This document shows positions 8,406 through 16,788 of a stretch of DNA of 64,000 bases, piece after piece. The notes under the pieces were generated by a model. The model saw only the letters and a program-made list of their open reading frames with translations, did not search any database and was not told the origin of the DNA. Where the stretch lies: the NCBI GenBank assembly GCA_002478865.1, contig DLJZ01000029.1, positions 116,253 to 180,252 of the forward strand, read 5' to 3'. The stretch's first letter is position 1. Each line of letters opens with the position of its first letter. A program made the translations under genes and the position numbers. The stretch is from Hungatella sp. UBA7603 (GTDB lineage Bacteria > Bacillota > Clostridia > Lachnospirales > Lachnospiraceae).

Positions 8406-8473
8406 TGTAATCCCCCGATTTCTTTATTGCATTGTTTCATACTAACACTTTACTGGAACCAGTAACAAAATTA

Positions 8474-8518
8474 ACGAGACTCCTTATTTAACTTTAGTTG
8501 TAAAATAAGTAATCTCGT
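8474..8518. repeat. Imperfect inverted repeat between the creatininase-like gene and tuf
   Basis: Arms 8474-8489 (ACGAGACTCCTTATTT) and 8503-8518 pair at 14 of 16 positions across a 13-nt loop. It is too far from tuf, which has its own terminator, to be needed there. It could be an operator, a weak terminator or the remnant of a small mobile repeat. Confidence 0.45.
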
Positions 8519-8621
8519 CTTAATCAGTATAATACAAGATATATATAAATACAATTCATGTATCTCATTTTTATCCTATTGATAATCTGAAATGCTATTC
8601 TGAATTTATATTTTTAACCAT

Positions 8622-8664
8622 AAAAAAAGAGCCGAGGCTCTCATTAAAATGAGAACTCGGCTTT
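8622..8664 (-). terminator. Intrinsic terminator of tuf
   Basis: On the minus strand a long hairpin (GCCGAG...CTCGGC, extended by TCTCAT/ATGAGA) is followed by TTTTTTTA. It begins 9 nt after the tuf stop codon and ends the str operon. Confidence 0.85.
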
Positions 8665-8673
8665 AAATTTTAA

Positions 8674-9867
8674 TTATTCAACGATAGTAGCAACTCTACC
8701 TGAACCTACTGTACGTCCGCCTTCACGAATAGCGAAACGAAGACCCTGCTCCATAGCGATTGGGTGGATAAGTTCAACAGACATTTCTACGTTATCGCCA
8801 GGCATACACATCTCTGTGCCAGCTGGTAAATCGCAAACGCCAGTTACGTCAGTTGTTCTGAAGTAGAACTGTGGTCTGTAGTTGTTGAAGAAAGGAGTAT
8901 GACGTCCACCTTCATCTTTTGTTAAAACGTAAACCTGAGCGGTAAACTTCTTATGGCATTTTACGGAACCTGGTTTAACCAGACACTGTCCTCTTTCGAT
9001 TTCAGTTCTCTGAACGCCACGAAGTAATGCACCAATGTTATCACCAGCCTGAGCATCGTCAAGTAACTTACGGAACATCTCGATACCAGTTACAACAACT
9101 TTACGAGTCTCTTCATGGATACCAATGATTTCAACTTCGTCAGATACGTGTAATGTACCACGCTCTACTCTACCTGTAGCAACAGTACCACGGCCTGTGA
9201 TTGAGAAAACGTCCTCGATAGGCATTAAGAATGGCTTTTCTGTTTCACGAACTGGATCTGGAACCCACTCGTCAACTGCCTTCATTAATTCAAGAACCTT
9301 ATCGCCCCAAGAGCCTGCAGGATCTTCAAGAGCCTTTAAAGCAGAACCCTGAATGATTGGTGTATCATCGCCTGGGAATTCATACTCGTTTAACAGCTCA
9401 CGGATTTCCATGTCTACTAACTCAAGTAACTCAGCATCATCAACCATATCGCACTTGTTCATGAATACAACGATGTAAGGAACGCCTACCTGACGAGAAA
9501 GTAAGATATGCTCTCTTGTCTGAGCCATAACACCATCAGTAGCAGCTACAACTAAGATAGCGCCGTCCATCTGAGCAGCACCAGTAATCATGTTCTTAAC
9601 GTAATCAGCATGTCCAGGACAGTCAACGTGTGCATAATGTCTCTTCTCTGTCTCATACTCAACGTGAGAAGTAGAAATTGTGATACCACGCTCTCTTTCT
9701 TCTGGAGCCTTATCGATGTTCTCGAAAGCTACTGCCTGTCCAGTACCTAATCTCTCGTGAAGTGTTTTTGTAATTGCAGCTGTTAAAGTTGTTTTACCAT
9801 GATCAACGTGTCCAATAGTACCGATGTTACAATGAACTTTGTTTCTTTCAAATTTAGCTTTAGCCAT
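8674..9867 (-). CDS. tuf: Translation elongation factor Tu
   Basis: EF-Tu of 397 aa, full length. It delivers aminoacyl-tRNA to the ribosomal A site as a GTP complex. G-motifs are intact: GHVDHGKT (19-26), [12 protein letters not shown] and GSALK, with the [13 protein letters not shown]-terminal signature. It is the last gene of rpsL-rpsG-fusA-tuf, the usual str order. A 155-nt gap from fusA contains a separate promoter, so tuf can be transcribed in excess of its operon. No second copy is visible here. Strong AAGGAGG site 12 nt before the ATG. Confidence 0.98.
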   Translation of the reverse strand: MAKAKFERNKVHCNIGTIGHVDHGKTTLTAAITKTLHERLGTGQAVAFENIDKAPEERERGITISTSHVEYETEKRHYAHVDCPGHADYVKNMITGAAQMDGAILVVAATDGVMAQTREHILLSRQVGVPYIVVFMNKCDMVDDAELLELVDMEIRELLNEYEFPGDDTPIIQGSALKALEDPAGSWGDKVLELMKAVDEWVPDPVRETEKPFLMPIEDVFSITGRGTVATGRVERGTLHVSDEVEIIGIHEETRKVVVTGIEMFRKLLDDAQAGDNIGALLRGVQRTEIERGQCLVKPGSVKCHKKFTAQVYVLTKDEGGRHTPFFNNYRPQFYFRTTDVTGVCDLPAGTEMCMPGDNVEMSVELIHPIAMEQGLRFAIREGGRTVGSGRVATIVE

Positions 9868-9932
9868 TTTATAACGTCCTCCTTAATTTACGCTCTCTTC
9901 GAGCTTTGTTTTTATATGTTAGGCTGTTTTTT

Positions 9933-9961
9933 ATTATATGCTATTTATGCACTATTTTCAA
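9933..9961 (-). promoter_or_regulatory. Internal tuf promoter
   Basis: TTGAAA (9961-9956), 17-nt spacer, TATAAT (9938-9933) on the minus strand, 66 nt before the tuf start codon. Fits the high demand for EF-Tu. Confidence 0.7.
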
Positions 9962-9972
9962 GCCTATTTGAC

Positions 9973-10004
9973 GGGTTTCAGGCAGTCGTAACCATCTGAA
10001 ACCC
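9973..10004 (-). promoter_or_regulatory. Hairpin between fusA and tuf
   Basis: A perfect 9-bp stem, GGGTTTCAG/CTGAAACCC, with a 14-nt loop 19 nt after the fusA stop. No T tract follows, so it is more likely an mRNA processing or stability element, or a weak attenuator, than a full terminator. Confidence 0.5.
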
Positions 10005-10022
10005 AATGGAACCAGTTAGGAA

Positions 10023-12143
10023 TTATTTGCCCTTTTTATCTGCAAGAACTTTTTCCTGTACACTCTTTGGAACCGGCTCATATTTCTCAAAGAACATTGA
10101 GAAGTTACCGCGTCCCTGTGTTCTGGAACGTAAGTCTGTGGAATATCCAAACATCTCAGAAAGCGGTACGTAAGCTTTAACCATCTTTCCACCTCCGATG
10201 TCTTCCATACCTTCGATACGGCCACGACGGGAGTTGATATCACCAATAACATCACCCATGTAGTCCTCAGGCATAGTTACTTCAACTTTCATGATAGGCT
10301 CAAGAAGAATGGATCCACCCTTGTTCATCGCATCCTTAAATGCCATAGAACCAGCAATGTGGAATGCCATTTCACTAGAATCGACATCATGGTAAGAACC
10401 GTCGTATACAGTAGCCTTAACACCAACTACTGGGAATCCGCCGAGAACACCAGCTTTCGTTGCTTCTTCAATACCCTGACCAACTGCAGGAATATATTCT
10501 TTAGGAATAGATCCTCCGACAACGCTTGACTCGAACTTGAACAGTTCTTCGCCATTGGCATCCATCGGCTCAAAGCGAACCTTACAGTGTCCGTATTGTC
10601 CACGTCCACCAGACTGCTTTGCATACTTACTGTCAATATCAACGCTTCTAGTAAAGGTTTCCTTGTAAGCAACCTGAGGTGCACCAACGTTCGCTTCTAC
10701 GTTAAACTCACGAAGCAGACGATCTACGATGATCTCAAGATGAAGCTCACCCATACCGGAAATGATAACCTGGCCAGTTTCCTGGTTGGTCTTTGCACGG
10801 AAGGTAGGATCTTCTTCCGCAAGCTTAGCTAACGCCTCGCCCATCTTGCCCTGACTAGCTTTCGTCTTAGGCTCAATAGCGATATCGATAACTGGCTCTG
10901 GGAATTCCATGGATTCCAGAATTACCGGATTCTGCTCATCACAGATAGTATCACCTGTTGTTGTTACTTTAAAACCAACAGCAGCGGCGATATCGCCGGA
11001 GTATACCTTATCTAATTCAGATCTCTTGTTGGCATGCATCTGAAGGATACGGCCTACACGCTCTTTTTTGCCTTTTGTTGAGTTAAATACATAAGAACCA
11101 GCGTTCATAATACCGGAATAAACACGGAAGAATGCAAGCTTACCAACAAAGGGGTCTGTCATAATCTTAAATGCTAGAGCAGAAAATGGCTCGCTGTCAG
11201 AGGAATGTCTCTCGATCTCATTGCCGTCTAAGTCAATACCCTTAATAGCAGGAATATCTATTGGAGATGGCATATATTCAAGAATTGCATCAAGGAGTCT
11301 CTGTACGCCTTTGTTTCTGTATGCACTACCACAACATACAGGAATAGCTTTACAATCACAAGTTGCTTTTCTTAATGCTTTCTTTAATTCTGCTACAGAT
11401 GGCTCTTCCCCTTCAAGGTAAGCCATCATTAATTCATCATCTAACTCACAGATTTTTTCAACTAACTCTGCATGATAAAGCTCAGCATCGTCTTTCATAT
11501 CATCTGGGATTTCAACGATAACAATATCATCACCCTTGTCATCATTGTAGATATAAGCTCTCATCTCGAATAAGTCGACGATTCCCTTGAAATCATCTTC
11601 TGCTCCGATAGGAAGCTGAATGCAGATAGCGTTCTTACCAAGACGTGTCTTGATCTGTTCTACTGCACCAAAGAAGTTTGCACCCATGATATCCATCTTA
11701 TTGATGAATGCCATACGAGGTACGTTGTATGTGTCAGCCTGACGCCATACATTTTCGGACTGTGGCTCAACGCCGCCCTTTGCACAGAAAACGCCAACAG
11801 CGCCATCAAGTACACGTAAGGAACGTTCAACCTCTACGGTAAAGTCAACGTGTCCTGGAGTATCAATGATGTTGATACGATGCTCAGGAGCGCCAGCCTT
11901 TACTTTATTATCTTCATGCATAGTCCAGTGACAAGTAGTAGCAGCAGAAGTAATTGTAATACCTCTTTCCTGCTCCTGCTCCATCCAGTCCATGGTAGCA
12001 GTTCCTTCATGTGTGTCACCGATTTTATAATTTACACCAGTGTAATAGAGGATACGCTCTGTCAATGTAGTTTTACCTGCATCAATGTGGGCCATGATAC
12101 CAATATTTCTGGTTGCTTCCAATGGATATTCTCTTCCAGCCAA
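10023..12143 (-). CDS. fusA: Translation elongation factor G
   Basis: EF-G of 706 aa, a normal length for this ribosomal translocase GTPase. G-motifs: AHIDAGKTT (17-25), DTPGHVDF and NKMD; domain IV and V landmarks are [21 protein letters not shown] and [14 protein letters not shown] near the C-terminus. It follows rpsG by 16 nt and is preceded by AGGAGG, consistent with tight operon coupling. Nothing suggests the fusidic-acid-resistance or tetracycline-protection paralogues: the conserved arrangement and genomic position mark it as the housekeeping copy. Confidence 0.98.
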   Translation of the reverse strand: MAGREYPLEATRNIGIMAHIDAGKTTLTERILYYTGVNYKIGDTHEGTATMDWMEQEQERGITITSAATTCHWTMHEDNKVKAGAPEHRINIIDTPGHVDFTVEVERSLRVLDGAVGVFCAKGGVEPQSENVWRQADTYNVPRMAFINKMDIMGANFFGAVEQIKTRLGKNAICIQLPIGAEDDFKGIVDLFEMRAYIYNDDKGDDIVIVEIPDDMKDDAELYHAELVEKICELDDELMMAYLEGEEPSVAELKKALRKATCDCKAIPVCCGSAYRNKGVQRLLDAILEYMPSPIDIPAIKGIDLDGNEIERHSSDSEPFSALAFKIMTDPFVGKLAFFRVYSGIMNAGSYVFNSTKGKKERVGRILQMHANKRSELDKVYSGDIAAAVGFKVTTTGDTICDEQNPVILESMEFPEPVIDIAIEPKTKASQGKMGEALAKLAEEDPTFRAKTNQETGQVIISGMGELHLEIIVDRLLREFNVEANVGAPQVAYKETFTRSVDIDSKYAKQSGGRGQYGHCKVRFEPMDANGEELFKFESSVVGGSIPKEYIPAVGQGIEEATKAGVLGGFPVVGVKATVYDGSYHDVDSSEMAFHIAGSMAFKDAMNKGGSILLEPIMKVEVTMPEDYMGDVIGDINSRRGRIEGMEDIGGGKMVKAYVPLSEMFGYSTDLRSRTQGRGNFSMFFEKYEPVPKSVQEKVLADKKGK

Positions 12144-12159
12144 AGCTTTTTCCTCCTAA

Positions 12160-12678
<519 letters not shown>

Positions 12679-12807
12679 CTATTCATTAGATCTCAGGTAC
12701 TCACAAACATTCAAGTTGCGTTCGCGCTCGGTTCCTATATATAATCCTGCAACCTACAGGTTCAATATCAAAAGTCCGGCACTAGAAATTCAAATGTGTG
12801 GTTCTAA

Positions 12808-13227
12808 TTATTTCTTGTCTTTAGGTCTCTTAGCACCGTATTTGGAACGAGCCTGTCTTCTGTTAGCTACGCCTGCTGTATCCAGAGTACCTCTAACGAT
12901 ATGATATCTGGTACCTGGTAAATCTTTTACTCTACCGCCACGAATTAAAACAACGCTATGCTCCTGCAGGTTATGACCTTCACCTGGGATGTAGCTTGTT
13001 ACTTCGATACCGTTAGACAGACGAACTCTAGCGATCTTTCTAAGAGCTGAGTTAGGCTTTTTAGGTGTAGCAGTCTTAACTGCAGTACAAACGCCTCTCT
13101 TCTGTGGAGCGGAAATATTAGTCGCCTTCTTCTGTAAAGAGTTGAAACCCTTCTGAAGAGCAGGTGCTGTAGATTTCTTTTCGCTTGTCTGTCTTCCCTT
13201 TCTTACTAACTGGTTAAATGTGGGCAT
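12808..13227 (-). CDS. rpsL: 30S ribosomal protein S12
   Basis: S12 of 139 aa. ATG 13227 gives the canonical [12 protein letters not shown] start; an earlier in-frame GTG at 13236 lies within the ribosome binding site and is not used. The decoding-centre loop [11 protein letters not shown] and the second loop [23 protein letters not shown] are intact; in this family changes at these lysines give streptomycin resistance, and the lysines are wild type here. First gene of the str operon, with its own strong promoter about 92 nt upstream. Confidence 0.98.
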   Translation of the reverse strand: MPTFNQLVRKGRQTSEKKSTAPALQKGFNSLQKKATNISAPQKRGVCTAVKTATPKKPNSALRKIARVRLSNGIEVTSYIPGEGHNLQEHSVVLIRGGRVKDLPGTRYHIVRGTLDTAGVANRRQARSKYGAKRPKDKK

Positions 13228-13318
13228 TCCATTCACCTCCTGTGATATTGTCTGTGGTTGCTGTAAACTTCAGCTTAATTTACGCACAAAAACATGACGC
13301 GTTTATGCACGCCTAATT

Positions 13319-13347
13319 ATTATATACATATAGTTTTTTTTTGTCAA
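13319..13347 (-). promoter_or_regulatory. Strong promoter of the rpsL-rpsG-fusA-tuf operon
   Basis: Perfect TTGACA (13347-13342), 17-nt spacer, perfect TATAAT (13324-13319) on the minus strand. It lies downstream of the carbohydrate locus terminator, so the str operon does not depend on read-through from rpoC. Confidence 0.85.
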
Positions 13348-13377
13348 GTTTTTCTTTTCCGAAGTTTCGGACGTAAA

Positions 13378-13412
13378 ATGAGGCTTTCGCAAGGAATCTG
13401 CGGCAGCCTCAT
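13378..13412 (-). terminator. Terminator of the carbohydrate locus
   Basis: Stem ATGAGGCT/AGCCTCAT with an inner CGCA/TGCG pairing, then TTTTA on the minus strand, 20 nt past the binding-protein stop codon. Insulates the str operon promoter. Confidence 0.65.
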
Positions 13413-13431
13413 GATAATTTTTATTCTGTTT

Positions 13432-14694
13432 TTATTCTTTTAATTCTTTCAGTTTCTCGTTAATCAGACCATCCATTTCTTCCGTATACTGATCTACCGT
13501 CATCTTGCCAGCTAAAACTTCCACCAGCTTATCACGAAGATCACTCTGTACGGCCCCGGTCAGTGCCTGATATCCCCACTCTGCTCCCGGACGGGAAGAA
13601 GTAGCTGCCAGTTCTTTTGAAAAAATGTCAAAAAATTCTTTGCCGTATGCATAGTTTAAGCTTTCATTTCCTTTTACCTGAGATAAGTAGCTGTTCTCTT
13701 CACAGTATTTTGCATTATTTTCTGGCTTGGAGATCCATTCAATGAACTCAGCCGCTTCTTTTTCCACTCCGGTGTTTTGGAACGCTGCAAGATACTTTCC
13801 TCCTGGTACGGAAGAGCGTATGGACTCTTTTGGAAGGTAAGTCACTCCCCATTCAAAGTCAGTGATCTGATCTTTATAATTTGCAATCATCCAGCTTCCT
13901 GAAAAATGCATGGCGACTTGTCCAGTTCGAAACAAGTTGTTTGGATTTTCAGACCCCAGCCAAACAGAAGATGGAATGATGCCATCATCATGTAGACCTT
14001 TAAAGAACTCTATGGCATGTTTATTTTCTGGAGTGTTAAAATCACCAGCCGTTAGATCTGGATTTAATAATCCGCCGCCTGACTGATATAGAAGCGTTGT
14101 AAATCTCTGTGGGGACTTGTCATAAACAAGACCGTATTTACAGCCGCCCTTTTCCATGACAGTTTTCATGGCTTCTTTCCATTCATCCCATGTCCATACC
14201 TCATCTTCTGACTGAGGTACTTTAACTCCTGCTTTATCAAATGCAGTCTTATTATAGATTAGTCCATTAGCAGTCACATCCATAGGAGCTGCTAATACTT
14301 TATCATCAAAGACAAACTTCAGTCCTTCTCCAAAACTGTTTACAAACTCATCTTTATTGGATACGTACTGTCCCAGATCCAGAAGCTGATTCTGAAATGG
14401 CCCTAAATTAGTAAGTCTTGCAATGGCTGGTGTTTCCTTACCATTGATCATATTTTTGATTTTGCTTTCCAAATCGGAATATGGAACTTCAATCAAATTA
14501 ACTTTAATACCTGGATGCTCTTTCATGTATCCGTCAGCAAGCTTCATAAAGGATTCCCCTTCTTTTCCGTCGCTGAACCATACTACATCAAGATTCTTTT
14601 CTTTACTGTCCGCTTGCTTTCCCCCACCGGAACAACCCACAAGGGTTGTAAGCGCCAGCATCCCCATAAGTAACCATGATACTGTTTTTTTCAT
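13432..14694 (-). CDS. Sugar ABC transporter substrate-binding lipoprotein
   Basis: Cell-surface solute receptor of 420 aa, family 1 (PF01547/PF13416, MalE type). The lipoprotein signal ends in LVGCSGGG (Cys21). Typical features follow: DVVWFSDGKEGESFMKLADGY at the mature N-terminus, NGLIYNKTAFDKAG, and RTGQVAMHFSGSWMIANYKD. ATG 14694 has AAGGAGAGG upstream. It is the last gene of the locus, 78 nt after the AraC gene, and would feed the MalF/MalG-type permeases at 19.3-21.0 kb. The adjacent GH105 enzyme suggests an oligosaccharide from pectin or another polyuronide; the ligand is inferred. Confidence 0.88.
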   Translation of the reverse strand: MKKTVSWLLMGMLALTTLVGCSGGGKQADSKEKNLDVVWFSDGKEGESFMKLADGYMKEHPGIKVNLIEVPYSDLESKIKNMINGKETPAIARLTNLGPFQNQLLDLGQYVSNKDEFVNSFGEGLKFVFDDKVLAAPMDVTANGLIYNKTAFDKAGVKVPQSEDEVWTWDEWKEAMKTVMEKGGCKYGLVYDKSPQRFTTLLYQSGGGLLNPDLTAGDFNTPENKHAIEFFKGLHDDGIIPSSVWLGSENPNNLFRTGQVAMHFSGSWMIANYKDQITDFEWGVTYLPKESIRSSVPGGKYLAAFQNTGVEKEAAEFIEWISKPENNAKYCEENSYLSQVKGNESLNYAYGKEFFDIFSKELAATSSRPGAEWGYQALTGAVQSDLRDKLVEVLAGKMTVDQYTEEMDGLINEKLKELKE

Positions 14695-14772
14695 AAATAC
14701 CTCTCCTTCTTAAATGGTGATCTCATTTTATCATTTGCCTCACGTAAAAAATTTCATATTTCAGTCAGGAAA

Positions 14773-15696
14773 TCATTCTTTCTTGCTCTTTTTTGACTGG
14801 GCATATTTTTTGGGTGTAATCCCGGTCATTTTTTTAAAAACAGCGATGAAATGGCTGTCACTGTTATAGGAAAGTCTTAGTGCCACATCAGTGACAGAAT
14901 TTCCTTCCTTTAAAAGAGCTTTCGCCGCTATGATCTTTTGATTGGACACATATTGGGTCAATGTAAATCCTGTTTCCTTTTTGAAATAGTGGCTTAGATA
15001 ATACCGGTTCATATAAAACTTCCGGGAAATCTCATGAAGATCCAGCCTCTCTTCTACGTGTGACGCAATGTACTTTTTAAGCTGCTCAATTCTTTCCCGG
15101 TAGAGAACCGGGTCACTAAACTCCTGGGTTTCACATTTTGCATCATAGTCCAGAAGTGTTTTACTTTTTTCCTTTTCCATAAAGAACTGGTACATCTCGT
15201 TGACAGAGACAATAAGCTCCAAAATGGAAAGCTTGATTCTTACACTGGATTCAATGCTGCCCCTGTTTTCTGAATGAATATTTTGTTCAATTTTTTCAAA
15301 CAGCTTTTCCACCTTTTCAAGGTTAGTTCCACCTAAATGAAGGCGATGAAGAAATGGGTCTGGGCGATTTTCAAAAAACATGGTGAAATCATAATGGAAG
15401 GCTTCCTCTAAATGCAAAAGGAGCTCTGGTTCAAACATGAGAACATACCGGTGATATGTCTTATCTGCACCCCCGCTGGTACGGTGATATTCCTTGTTAT
15501 TAATTAGGAACAGATCTCCGGACTTGGCGTGATAGGTGCGATTGCCAATCTCCATGAGCGCTCCATCTGTAAGAAATAAAATGATCTCATACTGGTTGTG
15601 AAAATGGAAGCCCTGCATGGCCCAGTTCTCCGAGCCACCATGGAAATAATAAAGTGATTCAAATTCTTCAAAAAATACTCTTTCTTTCATCTTCAC
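14773..15696 (-). CDS. AraC-family regulator of the carbohydrate locus
   Basis: Transcription factor of 307 aa. An N-terminal cupin (about 20-100: FHFHNQYEIILFLTDG, LFLINNKEYHRTSGG) binds a sugar in relatives, and a C-terminal double helix-turn-helix (about 205-300) includes EISRKFYMNRYYLSHYFKKE and NSDSHFIAVFKKMTGITPKKYAQ. The start may be GTG 15696, preceded by AAAGGA at 6 nt; an ATG two codons later is the alternative. It lies between the GH105 gene and the binding-protein gene on the same strand, and probably activates the locus, whose first promoter lacks a good -35 box. Confidence 0.87.
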   Translation of the reverse strand: MKMKERVFFEEFESLYYFHGGSENWAMQGFHFHNQYEIILFLTDGALMEIGNRTYHAKSGDLFLINNKEYHRTSGGADKTYHRYVLMFEPELLLHLEEAFHYDFTMFFENRPDPFLHRLHLGGTNLEKVEKLFEKIEQNIHSENRGSIESSVRIKLSILELIVSVNEMYQFFMEKEKSKTLLDYDAKCETQEFSDPVLYRERIEQLKKYIASHVEERLDLHEISRKFYMNRYYLSHYFKKETGFTLTQYVSNQKIIAAKALLKEGNSVTDVALRLSYNSDSHFIAVFKKMTGITPKKYAQSKKSKKE

Positions 15697-15708
15697 AACC
15701 AGTCCTTT

Positions 15709-16788
15709 CTAATGCCAATAAGGAAGCATTGCTTCTTGAAGTACCAAAATCATAAGTGCCTGTCCGTAAGTCATAGGACAGCACGGAATTGTCTTGTAAA
15801 ATTCTCCATCTAATCCAATGGGAGTGCCGTAAGAAACATTGTTAACAGTTCCATCTTCTTCAATATAATCCATAAGGTGATTCATACCACGTTCAATCAG
15901 GTCCTGGTAATCTTCCTTCTTTAATATGCCAAGTCGCACGCCCTTCATAATTCCATATAAAAATGCTGCGCTGCAGGATAATTCTATATAGGAAGAATCA
16001 TCGTTAATAATGGTATGCCATAAACCGCTTTCTGGGTCCGCATATTGTTTCAGCGCTGCCACTTGATTCTTATATACACTTAGGAAATACCGCTTTATTC
16101 CTTCATCCAGAGGAATGTCCTCTAGAAGCTCCATAATAACAATGGTATACCAGCAGTTTCCTCTTCCCCACAAAACTTTACCGTAGTTGTCGTTTCGTTT
16201 AAAGTTAAAGCCATGGTAGAACAGCCCTTCTTCTTTGTCAAGCAGGTACTTGATGTGAGAGAGAATCTGGTAATTGGCTTCGTCTAAGTAATCCTTTCTA
16301 CCTAGAATCTTACCAGCTCTTGTTAGAAACAAAACTGTCATAAAGAGGGTATCAATGAGGATCTCATCATCGTTGGCACTTCCTGTAATCATATGCTGAA
16401 AGCAGCCGTCCCCAGTGCGAATCAGCTTTTTATCCTCCATAATCCAGTCTGACCATTCTTTGATAAATTCCAAATATTCTGGTTTGTTTGTTATCTCATA
16501 TAGATAAGTGAGTGTCAGCATGGGTGATGTGGTATTTACATTCTTCTCTAAGATGCCTTCTTTGATTCGATGATCGAACCAATCTTCTATGAAATCTAAA
16601 ATTTCTTTCTTTTGGCTGACTTCATAATATTTATAAAGTCCAAAGATTCCAACTCCTTGAGGCCATTCCCAGCAGTTAAAATCAATCAGGCTGATGGGAT
16701 ATATTTCCTTCATTCCGTTACTTTTAAGAGCCATCATCTTTTCTGATACCAGGTTCAGTTTTTCCTCCATGGTGTTTGTGTCAATCAA
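15709..16788 (-). CDS. Glycoside hydrolase family 105 (unsaturated rhamnogalacturonyl hydrolase type)
   Basis: Cytoplasmic enzyme of about 359 aa, an (alpha/alpha)6-barrel of the YteR/YesR kind that removes the 4,5-unsaturated uronic acid left by polysaccharide lyases. LIDTLFMTVLFL contains the catalytic Asp (about residue 146, near Asp143 of YteR); WGRGNCWY and SAAFLYGIMKG are further family motifs. I prefer TTG 16788: it overlaps the previous stop as TTGA and AAGGAGA lies just upstream. An ATG at 16806 in the same frame is the alternative. No signal peptide, so the substrate must be imported first. GH88 is related and cannot be fully excluded. Confidence 0.85.
   Translation of the reverse strand: MIDTNTMEEKLNLVSEKMMALKSNGMKEIYPISLIDFNCWEWPQGVGIFGLYKYYEVSQKKEILDFIEDWFDHRIKEGILEKNVNTTSPMLTLTYLYEITNKPEYLEFIKEWSDWIMEDKKLIRTGDGCFQHMITGSANDDEILIDTLFMTVLFLTRAGKILGRKDYLDEANYQILSHIKYLLDKEEGLFYHGFNFKRNDNYGKVLWGRGNCWYTIVIMELLEDIPLDEGIKRYFLSVYKNQVAALKQYADPESGLWHTIINDDSSYIELSCSAAFLYGIMKGVRLGILKKEDYQDLIERGMNHLMDYIEEDGTVNNVSYGTPIGLDGEFYKTIPCCPMTYGQALMILVLQEAMLPYWH

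Noticed and set aside
9125..9352. Plus-strand open frame inside tuf
   Set aside because: Antisense shadow of a highly conserved gene with no ribosome binding site or recognisable product.
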